Shown: piece by piece, positions 18,859 through 29,003 of the stretch
Layout of the letters: the number at the start of each line of letters is the position of its first letter
How positions within the stretch are numbered: position 1 is the first letter of the stretch
DNA from: Albimonas marina
GTDB taxonomy: Bacteria > Pseudomonadota > Alphaproteobacteria > Rhodobacterales > Rhodobacteraceae
Assembly (NCBI RefSeq): GCF_029223255.1
Contig: NZ_JARHUC010000008.1
Coordinates: forward strand, 248,001 to 312,000
Length of the DNA: 64,000 bases
Direction of reading: 5' to 3'
The notes under the pieces: model-generated
The model's database searches: none
Told to the model about the DNA's origin: nothing
The model's input: the letters and a program-made list of their open reading frames with translations, nothing else
Program-made: the position numbers and the translations under genes

Positions 18859-18886
18859 TTTGACGACAAATCAACTGTCGACAGTT
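18859..18886. promoter_or_regulatory. Probable GntR/FCD operator: 14-bp palindrome plus imperfect half site
   Basis: AACTGTCGACAGTT at 18873-18886 is a perfect palindrome. TTTGACGACAAA at 18859-18870 is an imperfect version with the same TGWC/GACA spacing. Both lie between the divergent aldolase operon (start 18782) and GntR gene (start 19027). FCD regulators usually bind short palindromes of this size, so this is probably the operator controlling the catabolic operon. Confidence 0.65.
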
Positions 18887-19026
18887 TCTTTTTTTCAGGG
18901 TTCCCTGATCCGACTCGGCCGGGCCCGGCGACGCGGCCTGACGTGGGTGGATCGGGGGCTCGACTCGCCCTTGACGCTCACGGAAAAGGACCCGCCGCGG
19001 GAGGACGAGAGGGACGGTATTCCAAG

Positions 19027-19728
19027 ATGTTCGAGAACAGCCCGGAGCGATCCGCCGGCCCGACGTTTCGGGCGCTGGAAGCCGACGACCTGGTGACGCG
19101 AATCGCCGACCAGGTCGTCCGCGCGATCGGCGACGGGCGGCTGCGGCCGGGCGAGAAGGTGGCCGAGGCGAAGCTGGCGCGCGAACTGGGCACCTCCCGC
19201 GCGCCCGCGCGCGAGGCGCTGCGGCTGCTGGAGAGCCAGGGGCTGATCGTCTCCCACCCCCGCCGGGGCTTCTTCGTGCATGCCTACGATTCCAAGGAGA
19301 TGCACGACATCTACGACCTGCGCGAGTGCCTCGAGATCCACGCCGCGCGCCTGGCGATGAAGAGAATCACGGACGAGGACCTCGCCCGGCTGGAGGCGCA
19401 GCTCGAGACCCTGCACCGCCTGGGCCGCGCCGGCGCCGCGCAGGAGCAGGTGATCGAGGACTACGCCTTCCACCGGATGCTGTGCGAGATCGGGGGCAAC
19501 GCCCAGATCGTGCGGATCTTCGACCAGCTCGCCACCCAGCTTCGGGCGGGAATCGCCATCGTCGGGCGGCTCTACGACGACCCGGCCAAGATCGCCGAGA
19601 CCCACGATCCGCTGATGGCCGCGATCCGCGCCCGCGACGCGGACGCGCTGGAGGCCGGCCTGCGCGAGCATCTGGAGGATGCGCGCGAGCATGTGGTGGC
19701 GCTCTACCACGCCGCCAGCGTGGCCTGA
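19027..19728 (+). CDS. GntR-family regulator, FCD subfamily
   Basis: 233-residue one-component repressor. The N-terminal winged helix contains LRPGEKVAEAKLARELGTSRAPAREALR split by its turn, then GLIVSHPRRGFFV as the wing. The FCD ligand domain follows (IYDLRECLEIHAARLA, then YAFHRMLCEIGGN), with the aspartate and histidines that usually hold a metal and a carboxylate effector. The ATG at 19027 gives the normal family length; an upstream ATG at 18943 is in frame but adds an unlikely Gly/Arg-rich tail. It is divergent from the aldolase-amidohydrolase-transporter operon, which it likely represses until a pathway acid is bound. Confidence 0.88.
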   Translation: MFENSPERSAGPTFRALEADDLVTRIADQVVRAIGDGRLRPGEKVAEAKLARELGTSRAPAREALRLLESQGLIVSHPRRGFFVHAYDSKEMHDIYDLRECLEIHAARLAMKRITDEDLARLEAQLETLHRLGRAGAAQEQVIEDYAFHRMLCEIGGNAQIVRIFDQLATQLRAGIAIVGRLYDDPAKIAETHDPLMAAIRARDADALEAGLREHLEDAREHVVALYHAASVA

Positions 19729-19762
19729 GCCGGGCCGCCCGCGCGGCCCCCCCGGAAACGCG

Positions 19763-19794
19763 GAAGGGCGCCCGCCGGCCGGCGGGCGCCCTTC
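19763..19794. terminator. Bidirectional terminator, 32-bp perfect palindrome
   Basis: Bases 19763-19794 form a perfect 32-bp palindrome, followed by GTTTGTT on the plus strand and preceded by GAAAC, which gives GTTTC on the minus strand. It lies between the convergent GntR and BCCT genes and should terminate both. Confidence 0.85.
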
Positions 19795-19820
19795 GTTTGT
19801 TCAGACGGTCGCGCCGGGGC

Positions 19821-21458
<1,638 letters not shown>

Positions 21459-21533
21459 GCGGATCTCCCGGTCAGGATTTCACAGGGGGCGCGGGGCCGC
21501 GCCGCTCGGATGTCGCGCGGGGTCGGCGGCGGC

Positions 21534-21947
21534 TCAGCGCACCAGGAAGACCGAGACCTTCGCGTGCGAGGCCAGCGCCCCGCCGTGCGAGGGCCACAGG
21601 TGGTCGGCCAGGTTGGGCACGTGGCTCTGCATCACCACCAGGTCGGCGCCGATCTCGTCCGCGGCCTTGATCAGCTTGCGGTCGAGGTCGACGCCCGGGT
21701 CGTGGCTGACCACCGGATGCGCCGTGGCGCGGATCCCGTGGGTCTCGGCCTCGGCGGCGGCGAAGGTCTCGAGCTTGGCCGCGAACTCCTCGGGACTGTG
21801 GGCGACCGCGCTCGGTTCGGGCGAGGTTACGGCGACGTAGGCGATGGGCGCGTCGTAGAGCCGGGCGAGCCCGGCGGCCACGTCGAGCGACTTTCGCAAG
21901 CGGTCGACATGGGCCAGGTCGACCGGCGTCATGATGCTGGAATACAC
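21534..21947 (-). CDS. Universal stress protein A family, TeaD-like
   Basis: 137-residue UspA-fold protein. The start MYSSIMTPVDLAH and the end ASHAKVSVFLVR are typical. The usual ATP-binding glycine motif is degenerate: after VVMQSH the sequence is PNLADHLWPSHGGALASHA. Related proteins (TeaD) are encoded with osmolyte transporters and modulate them; the BCCT gene directly downstream fits this. The start codon is GTG, preceded by the strong ribosome site GGAGGAGGGGAG. Confidence 0.82.
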   Translation of the reverse strand: MYSSIMTPVDLAHVDRLRKSLDVAAGLARLYDAPIAYVAVTSPEPSAVAHSPEEFAAKLETFAAAEAETHGIRATAHPVVSHDPGVDLDRKLIKAADEIGADLVVMQSHVPNLADHLWPSHGGALASHAKVSVFLVR

Positions 21948-22423
21948 GGCTCCCCTCCTCCGGGCCGGGGGCCCGGTTCAGTTTCTGTTCGTATTGGCGG
22001 CGCAGCCGGGGCGCCGACATCGAATTCGCCGGACGGACGGAAAGATGAGCCTTGACTCACCCCGTCGACGATCCGCGCGGATGGACGGACGAATATTACA
22101 TTCATTCACCCGAATTTCCGGCGCGGAGACGGAGAGCCTAGGGCGCAGGCCCCGAAAGGCAACCCCACGGCTTTCCGAAGGCGCGCGCTATACGAAGCCG
22201 GACGCGGCCTGTCCCAAGGGAACCACCCTCGGCCCCGAACCCGCGGTCCGCCCCCGACCATCGGGAACAGGAATGCGACGGATGTCGCCGGGCGCGTCGG
22301 CTCCGGCCCCGCGTTTCGCCGACGGCCACAATATATTCCGGCCTGCCCATATTATCGCCCGCAGGCGCCGGGGGCATATTGAGCGGGACCGCCCCTTCGC
22401 CCCGCGCCGCCAGGAGAGAGCCC
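21948..22423. other. Divergent intergenic region with AT islands
   Basis: 476 bases between the UspA-like gene (minus) and the VOC gene (plus). Two AT-rich islands stand out, near 22092-22108 and at 22330-22355 (AATATATT and CATATTAT). TTGACT at 22052-22057 lacks a good -10 partner. TATTAT at 22350-22355 could be a -10 for the VOC gene. I see no gene in it. Confidence 0.45.
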
Positions 22424-23329
22424 ATGACCGACGCCCCCACCGCCTCCGCCGCGACGGCGCCCGGCGCGATGTTCGACCTGCACGCCGCGCCGCTGCATGT
22501 CGCCCGCGTGCGCCTGCGGGTGCGCGACCTCGCCCGCGTCGCCGACTTCTACGAGGGGCTGCTGGGCCTCTCGCGCATCGACCAGGGCGCGGGCTTCGCG
22601 GTGCTGGGCGCGCCCGGGCCCGACGGCGCGCCGCGCGCGCTGCTGGAGCTGAGCGGCGACGCGCGGCTCGCGCCGCTCGACCGCCGCCAGGCGGGGCTCT
22701 TCCACACCGCCTTCCTGATGCCCTCGCGCGCCGACCTGGGCCGATGGCTGAACCGGACCGCGCAGGCGGGGATCCGGCTGGAGGGCGCCTCGGACCATGT
22801 CGTCTCGGAGGCGGTCTACCTCTCGGACCCCGAGGGCAACGGGATCGAGGTCTATGCCGACCGGCCCGTCGCCTCCTGGCGGGAGCCGTCGGGCGAGATC
22901 CGGCTCGCCACCCTGCCGCTCGACGCGCAGGACCTGCTCGCCAGCGGCGGCGGCGGGGCCTATGCGCAGGCGCCGTCGGGGCTGATGGTGGGCCACGTGC
23001 ACCTGCAGGTCGGCGAGACCGGGCGCGCCGACGGCTTCTATCGCGACGTGCTGGGCTTCGACGTGGTGGCTGACTACCCGGGCGCGAGCTTCTACGGCTC
23101 GGGCGGCTATCACCACCAGCTCGCCGGCAACGTCTGGAACAGCCGCGGCGCGAAGCGCCGGCCCCAGGGCATGGTCGGGCTGGACCAGGTGGTGCTGGCG
23201 GCGCGCGAGCCCGCCGTGCGCGACGCGGCGCTGGCCCGCGCCGAGGCCGCGGGCCTCGTCCCCGAGACGCGCGACGGCCTGACCCTGCTGCACGACCCCT
23301 GGGGCGGCGCGGTGGCGCTGGCCGCCTGA
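22424..23329 (+). CDS. Two-domain VOC (glyoxalase/extradiol dioxygenase-like) protein
   Basis: 301-residue protein with two paired VOC domains, built like CatE-type catechol 2,3-dioxygenases. Domain 1 begins at HVARVRLRVRDL and ends LSDPEGNGIEVYADRP; domain 2 begins VGHVHLQVGETG and includes GGYHHQLAGNVW. In type I extradiol enzymes the iron ligands come from domain 2. The two histidines are present, but the third ligand, normally Glu near the C-terminus, appears as Ala in WGGAVALA. Activity as a dioxygenase is therefore doubtful. Start at 22424 follows a GGAG site at good spacing. The next gene is a glutathionyl-hydroquinone reductase, so a role in aromatic or quinone chemistry is plausible. 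Confidence 0.75.
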   Translation: MTDAPTASAATAPGAMFDLHAAPLHVARVRLRVRDLARVADFYEGLLGLSRIDQGAGFAVLGAPGPDGAPRALLELSGDARLAPLDRRQAGLFHTAFLMPSRADLGRWLNRTAQAGIRLEGASDHVVSEAVYLSDPEGNGIEVYADRPVASWREPSGEIRLATLPLDAQDLLASGGGGAYAQAPSGLMVGHVHLQVGETGRADGFYRDVLGFDVVADYPGASFYGSGGYHHQLAGNVWNSRGAKRRPQGMVGLDQVVLAAREPAVRDAALARAEAAGLVPETRDGLTLLHDPWGGAVALAA

Positions 23330-23408
23330 TCCCGACCCGAATAATCCGACCGCGCGTCCCTCAGGGCGCGCCGGTCCCGCCCCCCCCCCGACGACAGGAG
23401 ACCCCGCG

Positions 23409-24377
23409 ATGCTGGTGAACGGCCGCTGGACCGAGGATTGGCAGCCCGTGCAGGCGACGGACGCCAAGGGCGGCTTCGTGCGCCAGACCTCGAGCTTCCG
23501 TAACTGGGTGACCCCCGACGGCGCCCCCGGCCCCACCGGCGAGGGCGGCTTCGCGGCGGAGGCGGGGCGCTATCGCCTATACGTGGCGCTGATCTGCCCC
23601 TGGGCCTGCCGCACGCTGATCGGGCGGGCGCTGAAGGGGCTGGAGGAGGCGATCGAGGTGGTGGTGGTCGAGCCGGAGCTGGGCGCCCAGGGCTGGCGCT
23701 TCGGAACGGGCGCCGCCACGGGCCTCGCCCCCTCCGCCGATCCGGAGTTCGGCGCGACGTGGATGCACGAGATCTACACCGCCGCCGACCCGACCGTCTC
23801 GGGCCGGGCCACGGTGCCGGTGCTGTGGGACAAGACCCGCCGGACGATCGTGAACAACGAATCCGCCGACATCCTGCGGATGCTGAACTCGGGCTTCGGC
23901 CCGCTCGCCCGCAACGCCGTCGACCTCTGCCCCGAGGACCTGCGCGAGGCGATCGACGCGCTGAACGCCGAGGTCTACGCGCGCCTCAACAACGGCGTCT
24001 ACCGCGCCGGCTTCGCCACCACGCAAGAGGCCTACGAAGACGCCTTCGCCGAGGTCTTCGCGATGCTCGACGCGCTCGAATCCCGCCTCGCCGCCGGCGG
24101 CCCGTTCCTGTTCGGGGAGCGCGTGACCGAGACCGACGTGCGCCTGTTCGTCACCCTGATCCGCTTCGACGCGGCCTATCACGGCCTGTTCAAGTGCAAC
24201 CTGCGCCGGCTGGTCGACCACCCCGCGCTGACCGCGCACACGGGGCGGATGCTGGCGCTTCCGGGCGTGCGGGAGACGGTCTCGATCGACCATATCAAGC
24301 GCGGCTACCACTCGATCCGCAGCCTCAACCCCCACTGCATCGTCCCCGCGGGCCCCGCCCTGCCCTGGGATCTCTGA
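23409..24377 (+). CDS. Glutathionyl-hydroquinone reductase (omega-like GST, YqjG/EcmB family)
   Basis: 322-residue cytosolic enzyme that removes glutathione from glutathionyl-hydroquinones. The catalytic motif CPWACRT lies near residue 63, with the family features YVALICPWA at the active site and VPVLWDKTRRTIVNNESADI for glutathione binding. The C-terminal all-helical domain ends with the conserved IKRGYHSIRSLNPHCIVP. An AGGAG site precedes the ATG. An 11-C-rich run lies just upstream (about 23382-23391). Probably co-transcribed with the VOC gene 79 nt upstream. Confidence 0.92.
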   Translation: MLVNGRWTEDWQPVQATDAKGGFVRQTSSFRNWVTPDGAPGPTGEGGFAAEAGRYRLYVALICPWACRTLIGRALKGLEEAIEVVVVEPELGAQGWRFGTGAATGLAPSADPEFGATWMHEIYTAADPTVSGRATVPVLWDKTRRTIVNNESADILRMLNSGFGPLARNAVDLCPEDLREAIDALNAEVYARLNNGVYRAGFATTQEAYEDAFAEVFAMLDALESRLAAGGPFLFGERVTETDVRLFVTLIRFDAAYHGLFKCNLRRLVDHPALTAHTGRMLALPGVRETVSIDHIKRGYHSIRSLNPHCIVPAGPALPWDL

Positions 24378-24475
24378 GCCCCGGGACCGGGGTCGGCGGG
24401 CGGGCGTCCCGGCCGCGCAGCGGCCGGCAGAGCCGCCCGCCGGCGCGCCGGTTTCGTCCGCCTGCGATTCCCCGC

Positions 24476-24502
24476 TTGCGGCCGGCGGATGCGCGACATA
24501 AT
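24476..24502 (+). promoter_or_regulatory. Candidate promoter upstream of leuC
   Basis: TTGCGG at 24476-24481 and CATAAT at 24497-24502 with a 15-bp spacer (or CTTGCG with 16). Transcription would begin near 24509, only a few bases before the ATG of the small frame at 24512. Confidence 0.45.
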
Positions 24503-24511
24503 TTCCGCGCC

Positions 24512-24598
24512 ATGTCCGGACCCCTCGTCATGAGCGACCGCGCCCGCCTGCCGTGGCGCTTCTTCGGCCGCTACGCCGAACTCCCTGGCCTTCTCTGA
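24512..24598 (+). CDS. Possible 28-codon leader peptide upstream of leuC
   Basis: A 28-residue frame begins 9 nt after a good -10 box, so its message would be nearly leaderless. Five of 28 codons are Leu, three of them among the last five residues (ELPGLL, including a CTT codon that is rare here). It ends 74 nt before leuC. Position and composition fit a leucine-sensing leader, but I found no clear terminator/antiterminator pair; the only downstream hairpin (24608-24621) is small. It may be chance. Confidence 0.35.
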   Translation: MSGPLVMSDRARLPWRFFGRYAELPGLL

Positions 24599-24672
24599 AG
24601 CCCGGGACCGCGCCCGCGCGGACCGCGACTGATGACGACCCCAGCCTGACGCCAATTCCGGAGACGAACGCG

Positions 24673-26097
24673 ATGACCGCCCCCAAGAGCACCGGCCCCA
24701 AGACCCTGTACGACAAGATCTGGGACTCCCACGTGGTGCACGAGGCCGAGGACGGCACCTGCCTCCTCTACATCGACATGCACCTGACCCATGAGGTCAC
24801 CTCGGCCCAGGCCTTCGAGGGTCTGCGCATGGCCGGCCGCCCGGTGCGCCGCCCCGAGCTGACGGTCGCCGTGCCCGACCACAACGTGCCCACCGACGTG
24901 GGCCGCGCCACCGGCGAGATCTCGGATCCCGAGGCGAAGCTGCAGATCGACACGCTGCGCAAGAACGCGGCCGACTTCGGCGTGACCTATTTCGACGTGA
25001 ACGACGTCCGCCAGGGCATCGTGCACATCATCGGGCCGGAGCAGGGCCTGACCCAGCCGGGCATGACCATCGTGTGCGGCGACAGCCACACCGCCACCCA
25101 CGGGGCCTTCGGCGCGCTGGCGCACGGCATCGGCACCTCGGAGGTCGAGCACGTGCTCGCCACCCAGACGCTGATCCAGAAGAAGTCCAAGAACATGCTG
25201 GTGAAGATCGAGGGCGAGCTGCCCGTCGGCGTCACCGCCAAGGACATCACCCTGACCGTGATCGGCAAGACCGGCACCGCCGGCGGCACCGGCTACGTGA
25301 TCGAGTACGCGGGCTCCGCGATCCGCTCGCTGTCCATGGAAGGCCGCATGACGGTCTGCAACATGGCCATCGAGGGCGGCGCCCGCGCCGGCCTGATCGC
25401 CCCCGACGAGAAGACCTTCGAGTATGTGAAGGGCCGTCCCTACGCGCCGAAGGGCGCCGCGTGGGAGATGGCGCTGGCGCACTGGAAGACCCTGACCTCG
25501 GACGAGGGCGCGCATTACGACAAGATCATCGAGATCGACGCCGCCGAGATCGAGCCCGTGGTGACCTGGGGCACCTCGCCCGAGGACGTGCTGCCGATCT
25601 CGGCCGTCGTCCCCTCGCCCGACAGCTTCAAGGGCGGCAAGGTCTCGGCCGCGACCCGCTCGCTCGAGTACATGGGCCTGAAGCCCGGCACCGCGCTGAA
25701 GGACATCGAGATCGACACGGTGTTCATCGGCTCGTGCACCAACGGCCGCATCGAGGACCTGCGCGAGGTTGCGAAGGTCATGGAGGGCCGCAAGGTCAAG
25801 GAGGGCGTGCGCGCCATGATCGTCCCCGGCTCGGGCCTCGTGCGCGCCCAGGCCGAGGAGGAGGGCATCGCCCAGAAGCTGATCGACGCGGGCTTCGAGT
25901 GGCGCATGGCCGGCTGCTCGATGTGCCTCGGGATGAACCCCGACCAGCTGAAGCCGGGCGAGCGCTGCGCCTCGACCTCGAACCGCAACTTCGAGGGCCG
26001 TCAGGGCCGCGGCGGCCGCACCCACCTGCTGAGCCCGGCGATGGCCGCGGCCGCGGCGGTGACCGGCAAGCTGACCGACGTGCGCGAGCTGGCCTGA
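24673..26097 (+). CDS. leuC: 3-isopropylmalate dehydratase large subunit
   Basis: 474-residue aconitase-family enzyme of leucine synthesis that isomerises 2- to 3-isopropylmalate together with LeuD. The [4Fe-4S] ligands are C355 (GSCTNGR), C415 and C418 (AGCSMCLG). Substrate motifs such as [13 protein letters not shown] are present and the C-terminus [10 protein letters not shown] is canonical. The ATG at 24673 is preceded by GGAG and gives the normal family length; the frame upstream is shadow. leuD is not adjacent here: the next gene is an acetyltransferase. Confidence 0.97.
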   Translation: MTAPKSTGPKTLYDKIWDSHVVHEAEDGTCLLYIDMHLTHEVTSAQAFEGLRMAGRPVRRPELTVAVPDHNVPTDVGRATGEISDPEAKLQIDTLRKNAADFGVTYFDVNDVRQGIVHIIGPEQGLTQPGMTIVCGDSHTATHGAFGALAHGIGTSEVEHVLATQTLIQKKSKNMLVKIEGELPVGVTAKDITLTVIGKTGTAGGTGYVIEYAGSAIRSLSMEGRMTVCNMAIEGGARAGLIAPDEKTFEYVKGRPYAPKGAAWEMALAHWKTLTSDEGAHYDKIIEIDAAEIEPVVTWGTSPEDVLPISAVVPSPDSFKGGKVSAATRSLEYMGLKPGTALKDIEIDTVFIGSCTNGRIEDLREVAKVMEGRKVKEGVRAMIVPGSGLVRAQAEEEGIAQKLIDAGFEWRMAGCSMCLGMNPDQLKPGERCASTSNRNFEGRQGRGGRTHLLSPAMAAAAAVTGKLTDVRELA

Positions 26098-26220
26098 GGC
26101 CCCGCCCGGCCGCGCCGGGCGCCTGACGACATCGACGGGCGGGCCGGGACCTTCGGCCCGCCCGTTCCGTTTCCGGCCGCCCCCGGCGCCCGGCCCGCTG
26201 CGACCCGAGGATCCCGCGCG

Positions 26221-26784
26221 ATGACCGCCCCCGACTGGCCCGCCGACCCGCTCCCCCTCGCCCCCGGCCCGCGTCCCGCGGGCCTGACGATCCGCGAGGC
26301 GGGCGACGCCGACGCGCAGGAGGTGGCGCGGCTGATGAACATCCTCGGCGCCGAGATCAGCGGAGAGGCGGGGGCGATGACGGCCGAGATCGTGCGGCGG
26401 GACGTGTTCGCGGGAGACATCGGGCTGAAGGTGCTGCTGGCCGAGATCGACGGCGCCGCCGCCGGCGTCGCCGTCCACCAGCCGGCCTACGAGACCGCCT
26501 ACGCGGTGCGCGGCCGCTACCTGCAGGACCTGGCGGTGGACCCCGCCTTCCGCCGCCGGGGCGTGGCGCGCGCGCTGCTGGCGCGCCTCGCGCGGCTGAC
26601 GCGGGACGAGGGCGGCGGCTTCATCTGGTGGATGAACATGGACGCGATGCCCGGGCCGCGCGCGCTGTATCAGGCGGTCGCGGACGTCGAGGATCGCAGC
26701 TCGGCCTTCGCCGTCACCCGCGCGCGCTTCCTGGCGCTGTGCGAGGAGGACGAGGCCGGCCGCCCCGCCCCTCGCGCCGACTGA
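26221..26784 (+). CDS. GNAT family N-acetyltransferase
   Basis: 187-residue acetyl-CoA-dependent transferase. Motif A is YLQDLAVDPAFRRRGVARALL, carrying the Q/RxxGxG/A-type pyrophosphate loop as RRRGVA, followed by a helix and GFIWWMNMDA. The N-terminal 20 residues are Pro-rich. The acceptor substrate cannot be read from sequence. It lies 123 nt after leuC and converges with the small gene on the minus strand. Confidence 0.85.
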   Translation: MTAPDWPADPLPLAPGPRPAGLTIREAGDADAQEVARLMNILGAEISGEAGAMTAEIVRRDVFAGDIGLKVLLAEIDGAAAGVAVHQPAYETAYAVRGRYLQDLAVDPAFRRRGVARALLARLARLTRDEGGGFIWWMNMDAMPGPRALYQAVADVEDRSSAFAVTRARFLALCEEDEAGRPAPRAD

Positions 26785-26813
26785 GCGCGCGGGGCCCCGG
26801 GGCGGCGGTCGCG

Positions 26814-27146
26814 TCAGCGCCGCAGGCGCCGGGCGTTGGCCTGCATGCGGCGCGTGACCGGCACGGCGGCGGCGCGCATCGCCTCCTGCGGGGCGGCCCC
26901 GCCGGCCAGCGCCAGCGCCATCTCCTCGAGCGCGCTCGAGAAGGCGGCGGGCTTCTCCAGCACCATGTCGACCGCCTCCTGCAGGCTCAGCGCCCCGGTC
27001 GCGGCCAGCAGCGTGCGGCGCAGGATCACCTCCGCCGCGGCGGCCGAGGCCTCGTAGTGGAAGCGCCACATCTCGGTCATCATCATCCAGGGCGCCATCA
27101 TCTCGGCGTAGCCCGGCATCGCCGTGCGCGCGGTTCGCTTGCTCAT
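26814..27146 (-). CDS. Small helical protein of unknown function (phasin-like)
   Basis: 110 residues, almost all helix-forming, beginning MSKRTARTAMPGYAEMM and with a Met-rich patch (MMAPWMMMTEMW). The end, RRMQANARRLRR, and the VLEKPAAFSSALEEMALAL stretch resemble a family of short alphaproteobacterial proteins variously labelled phasin-like or antifreeze. I infer no function. The longer frame from 27212 is possible, but the ATG at 27146 fits the helical family better. Ribosome sites are weak for both. Confidence 0.6.
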   Translation of the reverse strand: MSKRTARTAMPGYAEMMAPWMMMTEMWRFHYEASAAAAEVILRRTLLAATGALSLQEAVDMVLEKPAAFSSALEEMALALAGGAAPQEAMRAAAVPVTRRMQANARRLRR

Positions 27147-27533
27147 GCTCGTCACCCACCCGTTCTCGTCCCGTCGGGCCCACGGCCCGGCTCCGACGGC
27201 ACCCTGCCCCATGCTCTCTGAAGACCGGGTTCACGCCCGGCCTTCCGCGCCGTCCGCCCCCGGAGGGACCCGCGGCGGCGCTTGTCGGACGGTCACTCAA
27301 GCACGCGGCCGCCGAGAAAGCGAGCATTTGCTTTGTATACGAGCATTCGACCAAGGGAGGACCGCGCCGCCCGCGGCCCGGCGCGGCCGGTCCGGGCGGA
27401 GGCCGCCTGGAAGAGGAGAGCCGCCCGGCCGGAACGGCGGCGGCGAGACCGGCGGCGGGGCCGCCGCGCCACGGTTGAACCGGCGCAGCGCCTGACGACA
27501 GGGGCGGCGGGCGAGGCCCCCGGCCGCCCCGTC
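27147..27533. other. Intergenic region with an 8-bp direct repeat
   Basis: 387 bases between the small helical protein (minus) and the end of the P450 gene (minus). An AT-richer island at 27321-27350 holds CGAGCATT twice (27321-27328 and 27340-27347), with GTATAC between the copies. This may be a regulatory site for the small gene. The remainder is GC-rich and featureless. Confidence 0.45.
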
Positions 27534-29003
27534 TCAGCCGCGGCGCGCGACCCGAAGGGTCACGGGCGCGCGGGTGCGCAGGGTGATCTTGCCCACCGGC
27601 TCAGGCGGGGGGCCGTCGGGGGCGAGGCGGAAGCGCGGCAGCGCGCGCGCCAGCAGCAGCACCCCTTCCAGCCGCGCCAGCGCCAGCCCCACGCAGATCC
27701 GCGGCCCGCCGCCGAAGGGGATATGCGCGAACGGATGCCGCCCGGCCCGGCCCGCGGGCAGGAACCGCTCGGGGTCGAAGACGCCCGGCCGCTCCCAGTA
27801 GCGGGGGTTCCGGTGGATCATGCCGATCACGATCTGGATGCGCGTGCCGGGCGCGATCTCCACGTCCTCGAACCGGTCGGCGGCGATCGCCTGGCGCCCG
27901 ATCGAGAAGGCCGGCGGGTAGAGGCGCAGGATCTCGTCGTAGGCCGCCGGCAGCAGCGCGACGCCGCGCGCCTGGGCGGGATCCAGAGGGCCGCCCGCCT
28001 CGGCCTCCGCCTCCGCCGCGACGGCGGCGAGGCGGTCCTGCCAGTCCGGCTCCCGCGACAGGCGGTCGAGGCCCCAGGCGAAGCTCAGCGCCGTGGTCTC
28101 GTGCCCGGCGGCGAACAGCGTCAGCACCTCGTTGCGGATCGACTGGCGGTCGAGGAAGGCGCCCGTCTCCTCGTCCTTGGCGTGGACGAGGATGTCGAGC
28201 AGGTCCGGCGCCTCCGGCTCGCCCTGGTCGCGCCGCGCGAGGCGGGCGTCGATCAGGCCGTAGAGCCAGGCGTCGAGCTCCTCCAGCCAGCCCATCGCCT
28301 GCTTGCGGGAGCGGCGGGGGAACCAGCCCGGCAGGTTCATGATGTCCGCGAAGGGCGGCGAGCCCGCGTCGGTGATGACCTTGTCCATCAGGTCGCCGAT
28401 GCGGGCGGGGTCGTCGCCCATGTCGGCGGAGAAGAACGCCTCCATGGCGATGCGCATGGCGAGTTCGCCCACGTCGTGGGTCAGGTCGACGGGGCGGGCG
28501 GCGTCGGCGGCCTCGCCCCAGCTCTCCAGCATCGCCTCGACATGGCGGGCGACGACGGCCTCGACCCCCTTGATGGCGCGGGCGTTGAAGGCGGGCGAGA
28601 TCAGGCGGCGGCGCTGGCGCCAGACGTCGCCGTCCATGGTCAGCGAGCTCTTGCGCAGGAACTTCGAGAAGATGATCTCGTAGAGCCGGCCCTTCACGTA
28701 GGCGTCGGAATTGACCTGCAGGACGTGGCGGGCGAAGTCGGCGTCGTTGACGGTGAAGATCGTCTCCCCGCCCGCGCGCACGACGTGCCAGCGCCGCCCG
28801 GCCAGCTCCGGGTGGATCAGGTCGAGCAGGTTCTTCGACCCCTTCCACATCATCCGCACGGTGTTGACCTTGCGCAGCAGGCGCGAGGCCTCGAGCTTCG
28901 CCATCGGCGGCGGCGGGTTGGCGGGGACGTAGAGCGCCTCGCGCTCCAGCGCCGCCCGCTCGTCGGCGGAGACCGCGTGGCCGGTGGTCCCGAAATCCTT
29001 CAT
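27534..29003 (-). CDS. Cytochrome P450
   Basis: 489-residue haem monooxygenase, soluble (no membrane anchor). The I-helix oxygen motif AAGHETT, the K-helix ExxR in YDEILRLYP, and the haem loop FGGGPRICVG with proximal ligand C437 are all present. Length and sequence style (HIPFGGGPRIC, RLISPAFN) resemble the CYP4/CYP102-like and CYP110 branches that hydroxylate fatty acids or terpenoids, but the substrate is unknown. I start at 29003 (MKDFGTTG), which has a GGGAG site; an ATG at 29036 is in frame but has none. No ferredoxin or reductase gene is adjacent. Confidence 0.93.
   Translation of the reverse strand: MKDFGTTGHAVSADERAALEREALYVPANPPPPMAKLEASRLLRKVNTVRMMWKGSKNLLDLIHPELAGRRWHVVRAGGETIFTVNDADFARHVLQVNSDAYVKGRLYEIIFSKFLRKSSLTMDGDVWRQRRRLISPAFNARAIKGVEAVVARHVEAMLESWGEAADAARPVDLTHDVGELAMRIAMEAFFSADMGDDPARIGDLMDKVITDAGSPPFADIMNLPGWFPRRSRKQAMGWLEELDAWLYGLIDARLARRDQGEPEAPDLLDILVHAKDEETGAFLDRQSIRNEVLTLFAAGHETTALSFAWGLDRLSREPDWQDRLAAVAAEAEAEAGGPLDPAQARGVALLPAAYDEILRLYPPAFSIGRQAIAADRFEDVEIAPGTRIQIVIGMIHRNPRYWERPGVFDPERFLPAGRAGRHPFAHIPFGGGPRICVGLALARLEGVLLLARALPRFRLAPDGPPPEPVGKITLRTRAPVTLRVARRG

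Noticed and set aside
23382-23391. Poly-C run upstream of the glutathionyl-hydroquinone reductase gene as a phase-variation tract
   Set aside because: It is a short C-rich stretch in a GC-rich spacer, not clearly within a promoter or coding frame; no second evidence.
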